53,337 nt of DNA from an uncultured bacterium (GTDB lineage Bacteria; Actinomycetota; Coriobacteriia; Coriobacteriales; Atopobiaceae), in the NCBI GenBank assembly GCA_905215465.1, contig CAJMPT010000011.1:1-53337 (forward strand), read 5' to 3'. Shown piece by piece: positions 18,306 through 26,750 of the stretch (positions are counted from its first letter, which is position 1; each line of letters begins with the position of its first letter). A program made the position numbers and the translations under genes. Under the pieces are notes generated by a model. That model had not been told where the DNA came from. It worked only from the letters and a program-made list of their open reading frames with translations, and ran no database searches.

Positions 18306-19514
18306 ATGTCAGGCGAGAAGAACATCCTGGTCGGCCAGTCCGGCGGTCCCACGGCGGCAATCAACGCGAGCCTAGCGGGCGTCGTCGCGGCGGCGCGCGC
18401 GGAGGGCTGCCGCGTCACGGGCATGCGCCACGGCATCCAGGGGTTTCTCGCCGGCCAGACCGTCGACCTGGGCGAAGCCCTTCCTGACCAGGAGAGCCTG
18501 ACGCTGCTGAGGCAGACGCCGGCAAGCTGGCTGGGAAGCTGCCGCTTCAAGCTGCCCGACCTCTCTGACCAGGCATTCTATGAGGACGCCCTTGCGCGCC
18601 TAGATGCGGCCGGCGTTGACGCCGTGCTCTACATCGGCGGCAACGACTCCATGGACACCATCGCCAAGCTGGGCACCTACGGCGCGCGCGTGGGCAGCCC
18701 CATCCGCTTCATCGGCGTGCCCAAGACCATCGACAACGACCTCGTGGGCACCGACCACACGCCCGGCTACGGCAGCGCGGCAAAGTTCGTGGCCACCTCC
18801 TGCGGCGAGCTCTTCCGCGACGCCGACGTCTACGACCTCAAGAGCGTGACCTTCGTGGAGATCATGGGCCGCGACGCCGGCTGGCTCGCCGGGGCCTCCG
18901 CGCTCGCCGGGCCGCGCGGCGCAGGCAGGCCGGACCTGGTCCTTCTCCCCGAGGTGCCGCTTGGCGAGGATGCCCTGATGGAGCGCATCGCAGAGCTCCT
19001 GAGCAGGCAGAACACCGTTATGGTGGGCGTCTCGGAGGGCGTGCGCACGGCCGACGGCACCCTCATCTGCGAGAGGACCGTGGCCGCGGGCACCGGCACC
19101 GACGAGTTCGGCCACCTGGCCCAGCTCTCCGGCACAAGCCGCTACCTGGCCGGCCTTGCCAAGGTGCGCCTGGGCTGCAAGACCCGCGCGGTCGAGCTCT
19201 CCACGCTGCAGCGCTGCGCCTCTCACATGGCCAGCGGGACTGACCTCGACGAGGCCTTTGAACTGGGACGCGCCGGCGTCCGCGCCGCGCTTGACGGGCA
19301 GACGGCCAAGATGTGCGCCCTCACGCGCGTGAGCGACGAGCCCTACCGGACCGTGCCGGCGCTGCTCGACGTGGTCGAGATTGCCAACAGGGTCAAGCCC
19401 GTGCCGCGGGCCTGGATAAGCGCCGACGGCATGGACGTCACCGAGGACTTCGAGCGCTACGCGCGCCCGCTCATCGACGGCATCCCCGCCCGTCTGACCC
19501 CGCTGGCGCAATAG
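18306..19514 (+). CDS. pfp: Diphosphate-fructose-6-phosphate 1-phosphotransferase (PPi-PFK)
   Basis: A 402-residue phosphofructokinase. Residues 111-115 read GGNDS where ATP enzymes have GGDGS, and 139-145 read PKTIDND, whose Lys goes with PPi use; both favour pyrophosphate as phosphoryl donor. VGQSGGPTAAINASL is the N-terminal phosphate loop and EIMGRDAGWL the fructose-6-phosphate site. Such an enzyme works reversibly in glycolysis. GAGAGGAG precedes the start at 18306; a GGCGAGAAG copy forms codons 3-6. It lies next to eno but behind a terminator. Confidence 0.92.
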   Translation: MSGEKNILVGQSGGPTAAINASLAGVVAAARAEGCRVTGMRHGIQGFLAGQTVDLGEALPDQESLTLLRQTPASWLGSCRFKLPDLSDQAFYEDALARLDAAGVDAVLYIGGNDSMDTIAKLGTYGARVGSPIRFIGVPKTIDNDLVGTDHTPGYGSAAKFVATSCGELFRDADVYDLKSVTFVEIMGRDAGWLAGASALAGPRGAGRPDLVLLPEVPLGEDALMERIAELLSRQNTVMVGVSEGVRTADGTLICERTVAAGTGTDEFGHLAQLSGTSRYLAGLAKVRLGCKTRAVELSTLQRCASHMASGTDLDEAFELGRAGVRAALDGQTAKMCALTRVSDEPYRTVPALLDVVEIANRVKPVPRAWISADGMDVTEDFERYARPLIDGIPARLTPLAQ

Positions 19515-19554
19515 ACCCCACACGCCATGCCAAAGGGGACACCCTTCTCGACCC

Positions 19555-20001
19555 TTACCGGCGGCCCACGTGCATGACGGTGCCGGTCATGCGGGCCACG
19601 GGCGTGCCGAGGTCGTCCTCGATGAGGCAGTCGTAGAAGCCCAGCGTGCGGCCGCGCTTGTCCTCATCGGCGGTGGCGATGAGCCGGCCGCCCTTGGGCG
19701 CGCTCATGAAGTTGACGTTGAACGCCACGGAGACCGTGTCGGGCGCGCCCACGGTTGCCGCCACCACGATGGCAAAGTCGCCCAGCGAGAAGATCGCGCC
19801 GCCCATGACGCCGCCCTTCTCGTTGAGGTGGCGCTCCTCCAGGTCAAAGGCGCAGACGGCATGGCCGGCGGCCGCCTCCAGGATCTGCGCCCCAAGCGCC
19901 CCGGACACAAACCGGTCATGCGAGAAGCGCTCGCGGACCTCCTCGAGGCTGGCGTCGGCGGCAAGCACCGGGACGGGCGCCACGCTCTTCTCGACTAGCA
20001 C
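19555..20001 (-). CDS. PaaI-type hotdog thioesterase
   Basis: A 148-residue single hotdog domain. The frame is open far upstream, but GTG 20001 has GGGAGG at 7 bases and gives a normal family length, so I chose it. Seen: NEKGGVMGGAIFSLGDFA, the PaaI/YbgC-like G-G-x-(I/L)-x2-L-x-D central helix with probable catalytic Asp, and VAFNVNFMSAPKGG on the following strand. Members hydrolyse acyl- or aryl-CoA thioesters. It overlaps the end of the ArsC-like gene by 7 bases and is surely cotranscribed with it. Confidence 0.82.
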   Translation of the reverse strand: MLVEKSVAPVPVLAADASLEEVRERFSHDRFVSGALGAQILEAAAGHAVCAFDLEERHLNEKGGVMGGAIFSLGDFAIVVAATVGAPDTVSVAFNVNFMSAPKGGRLIATADEDKRGRTLGFYDCLIEDDLGTPVARMTGTVMHVGRR

Positions 20002-20363
20002 AGCGCCGCCTCCCACTCCGCCTCGCGAAAGCCCACAAGACAGAAGTCCTTCCCCACCAGAAGCGGTCGCTTGACCAGCATGCCGTTGGTGGACAGGAGC
20101 TCCAGGGCCTCGTCCTCGCCCATGCCGGCATCCAGGCGCGCCTTGACGCCGAGCTCCCGGTAGAACTTGCCGCTGGTGTTGAACAGGCGACGGACCGGCA
20201 GGGGCTGCTCCCCGCGCACGCGCCACTCAGCCAGCTCCGCCGCGGTGGGCGGCTCCTCCACAATGTGGCGGTCCTCGTAGGAGATACCGCGCTCGTCAAG
20301 CCACGCCTTGGCGCGGCGGCATGTGCTGCACTTGGGGTACTCGACAAACAGAACGCTGCCCAT
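19995..20363 (-). CDS. ArsC/Spx-family protein (arsenate reductase-like)
   Basis: A 122-residue thioredoxin-fold protein from ATG 20363, with GGGAG upstream. MGSVLFVEYPKCSTCRRAKAWL holds the CSTC redox motif at residues 11-14, as in Spx and YffB relatives; RRLFNTSGKFYRELG and LLVKRP-type NGMLVKRPLLVG are family segments with the cis-Pro stretch. Members are glutaredoxin-like arsenate reductases or Spx-type RNA polymerase regulators. No arsenic genes are nearby, so the role is open. It leads a two-gene unit with the thioesterase. Confidence 0.85.
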   Translation of the reverse strand: MGSVLFVEYPKCSTCRRAKAWLDERGISYEDRHIVEEPPTAAELAEWRVRGEQPLPVRRLFNTSGKFYRELGVKARLDAGMGEDEALELLSTNGMLVKRPLLVGKDFCLVGFREAEWEAALC

Positions 20364-20428
20364 GGGGCTCCCTTCCTCAGGTTGACCGCTCCAGTCTAGC
20401 GCCAGACGGCGACCGCACGCCCCGGCGG

Positions 20429-23128
20429 CTACTCCTGCCCGCCAGCCTGGTGGCGCACCAGGCGCCGCGAGAAGAGTCTGGTCTCGTGGCGGTTCTCCCA
20501 GAGCTTGAAGAGCTCGGCCACCAGGGTGGGCACCACGGCCAGCGCGCACGCCACCGCCCAGCGCACCCAACCCACAGCGGACATGCCAAAGACGGCGCCC
20601 AGGGGCTCCACCAGCACCAGCGCGGAGAAGACCACCACCATGGCCGCGGCGCTCCACGCCAGCGGCATGTTGTCGCGCACGGTGCGGCGGAAGACCGAGC
20701 CGCGGCTGCGCACGGTGAAGACGTGCAGCACGCTCGTCACCGCCATGACGAAGAAGCATATGGTCTGCCCCACGCCAAAGCCCGCCGCCACGGCGCCCGG
20801 CAACTCCACGAAGCGGCCCAGCCAGAACGCCAGCAGACCCACCGCGGAGAACGCCACCGTCTGCTGCAGCGTGGCCCGCACCACCAGCGGCGAGAAGAAG
20901 CTCTCGTTGCGGCCGATGGGCTTGCGGCGCATGATGCGCTCGTCGGAGGTGTCCTGGGCCAGGTGCAGGCCCGGGATGCCGTCTCCCAGCACGTTGGTGA
21001 GCAGCAGCATGACCGGCGTGAGCGCCGTGCCCCAGCCCGCGAGCTGGGCTCCCAGCATGACCACGATCTCGGACAGGTTGCAAGACACCAGGAAGTACAC
21101 GGTGCGCTTGATGTTTGAGAAGACGTTTCTGCCCTCGCGCACGGCCTCCACGATGGTTGCGAAGTTGTCGTCGGTCAGCACCATGTCGGCGGCCGCCTTG
21201 GCAACCTCGGTGCCGGCCGCGCCCATGGCAACGCCCACGTCGGCGGCCTTGAGCGCCGGGGCGTCGTTGACGCCGTCGCCCGTCATGCTCACGACCTCGC
21301 CCTGCTCCTGCCAGGCCTCCACGATGCGGATCTTGTCCTCGGGAGAGACGCGCGCGTACACGGAGTAGCCGCGCACGTTGGCCACGAGCTCCTCGTCCGT
21401 CATGGCGGCCAGCTGCTTGCCCGTGACCACCGTGCCCTTCTCGCCGAGGATGCCGATCTGCCGCGCGATGGCCGCGGCCGTGGCGGCGTGGTCGCCGGTG
21501 ATCATGACCGTGCGGATGCCGGCGCGGCGGGCCGTCTCGATGGCGGCCGCCACCTCGGGGCGCGGCGGGTCGATGAGGCCGATGATGCCCTCAAAGGTGA
21601 GGTCGCGCTCGAGTTCCTCCAGGTCCCCGCTGGCGGGAAGCTCGTCCACCACGCGGCTGCCCAGCGCGATGACGCGCAGCGCATCCGCGGCAAACCCGTC
21701 GTGGACCTCCTGGCGGCGCCGCAGCTCCTCCGCAGGCGCTGGCGAGAAGGGCAGCCGGTCGAAGGCTCCCTTGGTGAGCACCAGGTAGCCGCCCTGCGGC
21801 AGCGCGTGCACGCTCGTCATCATCTTGCGGGCGGACGAGAAGGGCACCTCGCCCACGCGCGGCCGCTCGCGCTCAAGCTCCTCGCGGGTCTGGCCGCCCT
21901 CCATGAGCAGGCGCATGATGGCCGTCTCGGTGGCGTCTCCCACGATGCGCGTTCCGCCCTCGCCGTCGGGCTCCACGGTGGCGTTGCTGGCCAGCGCGAG
22001 CTTGCCAAGCAGGTCGAGCTCGGCCACGCCCTCCACCGGGCCGTCCACCGCCACGGGAACGCTCACGGGCAGGAGTGGCGAGGCCGCCCACATGCGCCGG
22101 ATGGTCATGCGGTTCTGCGTGAGGGTGCCGGTCTTGTCGGAGCAGATGACCGAGACCGAGCCCAGCGTCTCCACGGCGGGCAGTTTGCGCACCAGCGCGT
22201 GCTTCTGGACCATGTTGTGGACGCCCTGGGTGAGCGTGAGGGTGACGATGAGCTGCAGGGTCTCGGGCACGGCGGCCACGGCCAGGCTCACGGCCGCCAG
22301 CACCATGGCCCAGAACTCCTCGCCCTGCTGCAGGCCCGTTGCCAGAAGGATCGCCGCGGCCACCATGGCGACGGCGCTGATGGCGCGCACCACGCGGACC
22401 AGCCGCAGCTGAAGCGGGGTCTGCATCTTCTGGGCGTCGTTGAGGTAGCCGGCGATGCGGCCCATCTCGGTGCCCATGCCGGTGGCGGTCACCACGGCCG
22501 TGGCGTTGCCGGCCGTAACCAGGCAGCCCGAGAAGACCATGGTCGTGCGGTCTCCCAGGGAGGCGTCGTCCTCGGGCATGGCGGAGGCGTCCTTCTCGGC
22601 AGCCTCGGACTCTCCGGTGAGGGAGGACTCGTCCACGGCCAGGCCCGTGGCCTCTATGAGGCGGGCGTCCGCGGCCACGAGGTCACCGGTCTTGAGCAGG
22701 AGGATGTCTCCGGGCACCACGTCGGCGGTGTCCACCTCAACGCGGGCGCCGTCGCGCAGCACCAGGCAGGTGGGGCTATTGAGGTTGGAGAGCGCCTCCA
22801 GGGCGCGCTCGGCACCGCGCTCCTGCGTTACCGCCAGGACCACGTTCAGGCAGATGATGACCAGGATGACCGCGGGCTCCAGGTAGCCTGCGCCCTCGCG
22901 GACGGCAAGCGCCAGCGAGAGCGCGGCCGCCACCAGCAGGATGACGTTGGAGACGTCCCTGAACTGGCGCAGGACCTGCGCGGCAACGCTCTCGCCCTTT
23001 GCCTGCTGGTAGGCGTTTGCGCCGTGGGCTGCCAGGCGGCTGGCTGCCTCGGCGGAGGAGAGGCCCGTCCGACTAGACGTGCCCCGCTCGTGGATGAGCT
23101 GGTCGATGGGGGTGTTCCAGTGCTTCAT
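20429..23128 (-). CDS. Calcium-type cation-translocating P-type ATPase (P2 subfamily)
   Basis: An 899-residue ATPase from M 23128 (MKHWNTPIDQL). Order: N-terminal cation-ATPase domain; actuator with VVPGDILLLKTGDLVAADAR and the TGES loop (SSLTGESEAA); TM4 with VPETLQLIV in the ion site; phosphorylation motif ICSDKTGTLTQNRM; nucleotide domain; hinge MTGDGVNDAPALKAADVG; then about six C-terminal membrane segments. The TM4 PETLQ in place of the usual PEGLP occurs in a known bacterial Ca2+ pump group as I recall. It probably exports Ca2+, though Mn2+ is possible. Single gene, read away from traG. Confidence 0.92.
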   Translation of the reverse strand: MKHWNTPIDQLIHERGTSSRTGLSSAEAASRLAAHGANAYQQAKGESVAAQVLRQFRDVSNVILLVAAALSLALAVREGAGYLEPAVILVIICLNVVLAVTQERGAERALEALSNLNSPTCLVLRDGARVEVDTADVVPGDILLLKTGDLVAADARLIEATGLAVDESSLTGESEAAEKDASAMPEDDASLGDRTTMVFSGCLVTAGNATAVVTATGMGTEMGRIAGYLNDAQKMQTPLQLRLVRVVRAISAVAMVAAAILLATGLQQGEEFWAMVLAAVSLAVAAVPETLQLIVTLTLTQGVHNMVQKHALVRKLPAVETLGSVSVICSDKTGTLTQNRMTIRRMWAASPLLPVSVPVAVDGPVEGVAELDLLGKLALASNATVEPDGEGGTRIVGDATETAIMRLLMEGGQTREELERERPRVGEVPFSSARKMMTSVHALPQGGYLVLTKGAFDRLPFSPAPAEELRRRQEVHDGFAADALRVIALGSRVVDELPASGDLEELERDLTFEGIIGLIDPPRPEVAAAIETARRAGIRTVMITGDHAATAAAIARQIGILGEKGTVVTGKQLAAMTDEELVANVRGYSVYARVSPEDKIRIVEAWQEQGEVVSMTGDGVNDAPALKAADVGVAMGAAGTEVAKAAADMVLTDDNFATIVEAVREGRNVFSNIKRTVYFLVSCNLSEIVVMLGAQLAGWGTALTPVMLLLTNVLGDGIPGLHLAQDTSDERIMRRKPIGRNESFFSPLVVRATLQQTVAFSAVGLLAFWLGRFVELPGAVAAGFGVGQTICFFVMAVTSVLHVFTVRSRGSVFRRTVRDNMPLAWSAAAMVVVFSALVLVEPLGAVFGMSAVGWVRWAVACALAVVPTLVAELFKLWENRHETRLFSRRLVRHQAGGQE

Positions 23129-23264
23129 GTCCCTCGTTTCGTGCGACGCGCGAGCGGGAGACGGGCGCCCCCAACCGCGGGGGCGTCTCACATTCGCTGG
23201 TTTTCAAGGTGCGCCGGCCGTCCGGCCACGCAACGTTTGGTTAAATACCCCCTTTCTGGTGGGT

Positions 23265-24431
23265 TTATACACCCTGGCTTGGAGCGCGCGGCAAGAAGGG
23301 CTTCTCGCCGAGAAACACGCGCTCGTCCTGGAAGGCCAGCACCAGATGGCGGTCGCAGTTGCCCACGATGGAGTTGGCCGAGGCCTCGCCGTAGCGCGCC
23401 TCCAGCTGGCTCACCGTCTGACAGACCACGGTGCAGCTGATCTCCCTGCTGCGGATGACGGAGAGCACGTCGTCAAAGTCCGGCAGGCGCAGGTTGGCAA
23501 AGTCGTCCAGCATGAAGCGGACCGGCACGGGCAGCCGACCTCCCTCGGAGGCGTCGGCCTCGTCGCACAGCGAGCAGAACGCCTGGCGCAAAAACAGGCT
23601 GGTCAGCGCGGTCAAGCTGTGGTCGAGGTCGTCCATGGTCACAAAGAGGGCGCACTTCTTGTGGCCAAGCGCGGCAAAGTCGACCTGCTGGGGGCGCTCG
23701 TAGCTTGCCATGGCGGCCTCGTGCGAGAAGGGCAGGATGTCCGCGGCGATGATGCCCATGATGCTCGCGTGCATCTTCTCCGCCCGGGCCGTGGCGCGGG
23801 CGCGTCGATAGAGCGAGACGGCAAAGCTGCCCGGGTTGTCGTGCTCCAGGTCTTCAAAGAGCTCGCCCGCGTGCCCGTCCGTCGCCTGCACGAAGACACG
23901 CACCACCGAGGCCATGTTGCAGGAGCGCTCGGGCACTGCCTCAAGGACATAGGCCACGTAGCTGGCCAGGTAGTTGGCGGCGGCGTGGCCCCAGAAGGGG
24001 TCGCTGCCCATGTCCTCGGCCGAACAGACGGCTTTTGCCACCGCAATGACGTCCTGCGTGTTGGGACGGCCGTGGCTCCAGCGGACGTGCGCCAGCGGGT
24101 CGTAGCCCACGGTGCCCGCGCCCTCGCGAGTGAAGTCGAGCTGGTCCACCTGGTAGCCGTTGGTGCGCAGGTACGGCGCGAGCTCGTCGTAGAGCGATCC
24201 CTTGCCGTCAAGGATCACGTAGGACCCCTGGCACTGGAGCAGGTTGGGCACCAGGTGGTTCCTGGTCTTTCCACCGCCGGAGCAGCCCAGCACCAGCACG
24301 TTGTTGTTGAGGCCGGTCTGCCAGGCGTCCGTGCTGGCGGAGTGGTTGGCGGTGAGGAGCAGCTCGCCGGCATAGGCGGCGCGCGGGTTGGCGGCGGTGG
24401 CGAGAACGTCTGCGTTCTTGTCGATGTTCAT
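23265..24431 (-). CDS. Orphan TraG/VirD4-type coupling ATPase
   Basis: A 388-residue P-loop ATPase; ATG 24431 has AAAGG before it, while an in-frame ATG 24449 lacks one. Walker A is GCSGGGKT at residues 49-56 inside LVLGCSGGGKTRNHLVPNLL, followed by VILDGKGSLYDELA, and Walker B-like FMLDDFANL with VVCQTVSQLEARYGEASANSIVGNCDRHL later: all hallmarks of type IV secretion coupling proteins. It is much shorter than normal VirD4 (~600) and has no N-terminal membrane helices. No relaxase or other conjugation gene is present, so it may be a chromosomal remnant or have another job in DNA or protein movement. Confidence 0.85.
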   Translation of the reverse strand: MNIDKNADVLATAANPRAAYAGELLLTANHSASTDAWQTGLNNNVLVLGCSGGGKTRNHLVPNLLQCQGSYVILDGKGSLYDELAPYLRTNGYQVDQLDFTREGAGTVGYDPLAHVRWSHGRPNTQDVIAVAKAVCSAEDMGSDPFWGHAAANYLASYVAYVLEAVPERSCNMASVVRVFVQATDGHAGELFEDLEHDNPGSFAVSLYRRARATARAEKMHASIMGIIAADILPFSHEAAMASYERPQQVDFAALGHKKCALFVTMDDLDHSLTALTSLFLRQAFCSLCDEADASEGGRLPVPVRFMLDDFANLRLPDFDDVLSVIRSREISCTVVCQTVSQLEARYGEASANSIVGNCDRHLVLAFQDERVFLGEKPFLPRAPSQGV

Positions 24432-24472
24432 CTTTTTATCCCTTTCCAAAGGACGGCGAGAAGTGCGTACGG

Positions 24473-25072
24473 CTAGAGGCTTGCGACGACCGCGTCGGCC
24501 AGGCCGGCCTCCACGGCCGCCTCCGCCTCGAAGTAGGTGTCCTGCGCGGTGAGCTCGAAGACGCGCTCCAGCGTCATGCCCGTGTGGCGGGCGAGCACCT
24601 CTCCGGTGATGTCGCGGATGCGCATGAGGTCGTCGGCGCGAGCCTTGACGGAAAGGGCGCTGCCGCCAAGGCCGCCGCCGATGAGCGGGTCATGGATCAT
24701 GACGCGACTGTGCGGAAGCATTTCTCGCCGAGCGCCAGAGACAAAGACCAGCGCCGCCATGCTTGCGGCCATGCCCAGGCAGATGGTGGTGACGGGGCAG
24801 GAGAGCGTCTGCATGACGTCGTAGAGCGCAAGGCCGGACTGGACCTCGCCGCCCGGGCTGTTGATGAACATCTTGATGGGAGCGACGGCGTCGGCGCGCT
24901 GCAGGTAGAGCAGGCTCCTGATGAGGATGGCGGCCGACTCGGCGTCGATGGGGCCGCAGAGCTCCAGCTCGCGGTTGGCAAGCATCTGGTCACGCACGTC
25001 GAGGCGGCAGATGCCCTCGCAGGTCTCTTGCAGGACCTGCGGCTGGTAGATGGGGTAGATGGCTTCGCTCAT
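24473..25072 (-). CDS. clpP: ATP-dependent Clp protease proteolytic subunit
   Basis: A 199-residue ClpP from ATG 25072, with GGAAGGAG upstream; the frame is open beyond it. The catalytic triad can be placed at Ser104 (GMAASMAA), His127 (HSRVMIHDP, where most ClpP have HQP) and Asp178 (QDTY). FINSPGGEVQSGLALYDVMQ is the family handle segment. Subunits form a barrel that degrades proteins fed by Clp ATPases. No clpX follows; this is probably one of several clpP paralogues. It stands 41 bases from traG on the same strand. Confidence 0.92.
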   Translation of the reverse strand: MSEAIYPIYQPQVLQETCEGICRLDVRDQMLANRELELCGPIDAESAAILIRSLLYLQRADAVAPIKMFINSPGGEVQSGLALYDVMQTLSCPVTTICLGMAASMAALVFVSGARREMLPHSRVMIHDPLIGGGLGGSALSVKARADDLMRIRDITGEVLARHTGMTLERVFELTAQDTYFEAEAAVEAGLADAVVASL

Positions 25073-25553
25073 GGGAAGCTCCTTCCAGAGGTTTGTCCGG
25101 TCGCAGGTGCGCGACCAGACAGCGTTTAGGCAGCAGCCATGGTTAGCTGCCAATTTTTCTCTGGGTTGTGGAGCTTCCGCCGCATACGTCTGGGCGGTGA
25201 GCGTGTCACGCACTCTAGCACATCGGCCGGACGGTTGCACGAGTTTTTTCTGGCGAGAAGGGCACTCCTTTGGGCGCCGCAAATACCGACCTGGGTATTC
25301 TCCGGCACGGAGGGCAGGCTGCACAGGGTCACGCCGACGGGCGAGCAGATCGTCGAGAAGCACGAGGCGGAGGAGGCACGCCCCAAGCAGCGCCGCGATC
25401 GCATGGAGCTGATAGGGGAAGAGCAGCCCTGCTGTTGATGCCTACCACGGTACTGATGCAGCTACTCAAGTTACTAGTGACTTTTACTGTGGTACTAGTG
25501 ATATTTACTGTAGTACTAGTGCGGCAGTTCCTTTGGCTTATGCAATCAGACGG
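25073..25553. other. Intergenic region at the island's left edge
   Basis: 481 bases without a convincing gene. The right part drops sharply in GC. A polar open stretch ending IGEEQPCC (stop at 25436-25438, plus strand) reads like the tail of a lost gene (GTEGRLHRVTPTGEQIVEKH), but has no credible start. A GGCGAGAAG copy is at 25252-25260 and tandem repeats are at 25472-25521. The clpP promoter must lie in the left part but is not obvious. Confidence 0.5.
25472..25521. repeat. 21-bp tandem repeats with ACTAGT core
   Basis: Two 21-bp units (25472-25492 and 25493-25513) starting TACTAGTGA and containing TTTACTGT, then a third partial unit TACTAGTG. They differ at three positions. The first unit is preceded by degenerate versions (TACTGATGCAGCTACTCAAG). 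Iteron-like; they may bind a protein or mark the junction of the acquired island. Confidence 0.7.
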
Positions 25554-25889
25554 TTATTCCTCGTAGAGCACTGTGTCTCCCGCCGTCACGCGGCACGGCA
25601 TATGCTTGCGAGAGATGTCGATGTGCCTATAACGAGAATCCTTGTTTGGACCGGGCACGATGGTCTTTATGACCAGCAGGCCGATCTCGTACCATTCCTC
25701 GTAGCCAGGCAGGTTTCGCGCATCCTCCCCAGAGCTCCACTCACCGTTGTCCTCCCACTCTCCCGTGTCACAATGGCAAACATAGGAGTCACCCTCTGCG
25801 AAGGTGATAACGAGCGGAGTCGTTTCGTTGGCAAGGCTAAATCGCTCGATTTCGCCAATCGCCTTTTCTCTCTTCTCATTGAGGTTCAT
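25554..25889 (-). CDS. Hypothetical acidic protein (111 aa)
   Basis: Not recognised. ATG 25889 (MNLNEKREKAIGEIERF) follows GGGAG by 9 bases; the frame is open 34 codons further up. The protein is acidic and rich in aromatic residues (CHCDTGEWEDNGEW, PGYEEWYEIGLLVIK), with no signal peptide or membrane segment. The compact beta-rich look resembles small immunity or accessory proteins of mobile islands, but that is only an impression. GC content is lower than in the core genes. Confidence 0.55.
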   Translation of the reverse strand: MNLNEKREKAIGEIERFSLANETTPLVITFAEGDSYVCHCDTGEWEDNGEWSSGEDARNLPGYEEWYEIGLLVIKTIVPGPNKDSRYRHIDISRKHMPCRVTAGDTVLYEE

Positions 25890-26060
25890 CGATCGCGCTC
25901 CCGACCCCGCATAGCCCAACAACGCCCCCGCGTCGTCGACAAAGGGATCGAGCACCGGTGGGGGTTGTGTGCTAAACGTTGGTGTCAGCACCCCGGAAAT
26001 GGAGCGTAGCCACCGCCTAGAATCTTAAGTTACCACGCTGAGACAACAGGAAATGACCGC

Positions 26061-26433
26061 GTGGACACTATGACGCACGAGGCGCCCGCGATGTCCCTCG
26101 CGGACATGCCGACCACCGACGAGGGCACCGTCGACTTCAGGAGGCTGGCCGTCAGGCTGGTCGGGCAGCGTCTCAACGCCGCCATGGAGATGACGGCCGA
26201 GGGGCTCGGAGGGCGTGCGCCTGAACGGCTGCCGCGAGCGCAGGCTCAGGACCGTCGTCGGCGAGATCAGGCCCAGGACCCCCAGGCACAGGGAGGGCGG
26301 CTACTTCCCCGACGAGGTGCTCAGGCCCTACCCCCGCACCGACCGCGCGATGGTGGGCGCGATAGCGAAGGTCTACAAGTTGGGGCTGTCGACCCGCAAG
26401 ATCGAGAGGGCCGCCGCCTACGTCCATACAATG
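26061..26433 (+). pseudogene. IS256-family (mutator) transposase remnant
   Basis: The first 50 codons (frame of 26061) lead into a frameshift near 26205; the next frame reads GCRERRLRTVVGEI, then REGGYFPDEVL, YPRTDRAMVGAIAKVY and GLSTRKIERAA, which is the N-terminal signature of IS256-type transposases (G-Y-R-E-R-x-x-x-T, then STRKVE). Everything after this, including the DDE catalytic part, is missing. It marks the acquired nature of the region upstream of the restriction-modification genes. Confidence 0.75.
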
Positions 26434-26485
26434 CCTAGAATCAACTGCCCCCCCGCATTCCCAGTGCCGCCCCGTGCCGCCGCAT

Positions 26486-26516
26486 TATAATGCTGCAAAC
26501 GCATTTGTATTGCATT
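26486..26516 (+). promoter_or_regulatory. Promoter -10 and dyad operator ahead of the RHH gene
   Basis: TATAAT at 26486-26491 is a perfect -10 box, though no good -35 box is seen. It overlaps a dyad: AATGC (26489-26493) with GCATT (26512-26516), enclosing CAAACGCATTTG. Ribbon-helix-helix proteins often repress their own promoter through such half-sites, so this is a likely control point for the whole hsdM operon. Confidence 0.45.
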
Positions 26517-26535
26517 TCGAGCGATGGGAGCGCAG

Positions 26536-26748
26536 ATGCCTGACAGCTACAGGGAGCTCATCAAGGGCAACCCCGGCGAGACCGAGATCAGAAGCTTCCT
26601 GGTGAATGGCGACCAGGTCTCCGTGACCCTGCGCATCCCCGACACCTTGCGCGACGCGGCTAAGGAGGAGGCGGCCCTGCGGGGCATGAGCTTCTCCGCC
26701 TTCGTGCGCACATGCATGATCGAAGAGCTCGCGAAGAAGGGGGCGTGA
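26536..26748 (+). CDS. Ribbon-helix-helix protein, candidate regulator
   Basis: A 70-residue protein starting MPDSYRELIKG; ATG 26536 has GGGAG a few bases ahead, whereas ATG 26524 has no ribosome site. The last 45 residues (GDQVSVTLRIPDTLRDAAKE, then ALRGMSFSAFVRTCMIEELA) form a beta strand followed by two helices, the RHH/Arc fold, with VTLRIP as the DNA-contacting strand. Its stop lies 2 bases before the GIY-YIG gene, so they are cotranscribed with hsdM. It may act as repressor of the locus or as an antitoxin. Confidence 0.75.
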   Translation: MPDSYRELIKGNPGETEIRSFLVNGDQVSVTLRIPDTLRDAAKEEAALRGMSFSAFVRTCMIEELAKKGA

Positions 26749-26750
26749 GC

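Noticed and set aside
21488..23440. Plus-strand 650-codon frame opposite the P-type ATPase
   Set aside because: Shadow frame; His/Gly/Arg-rich with no recognisable segment.
25472..25521. CRISPR-like repeat
   Set aside because: Units are adjacent with no spacers.
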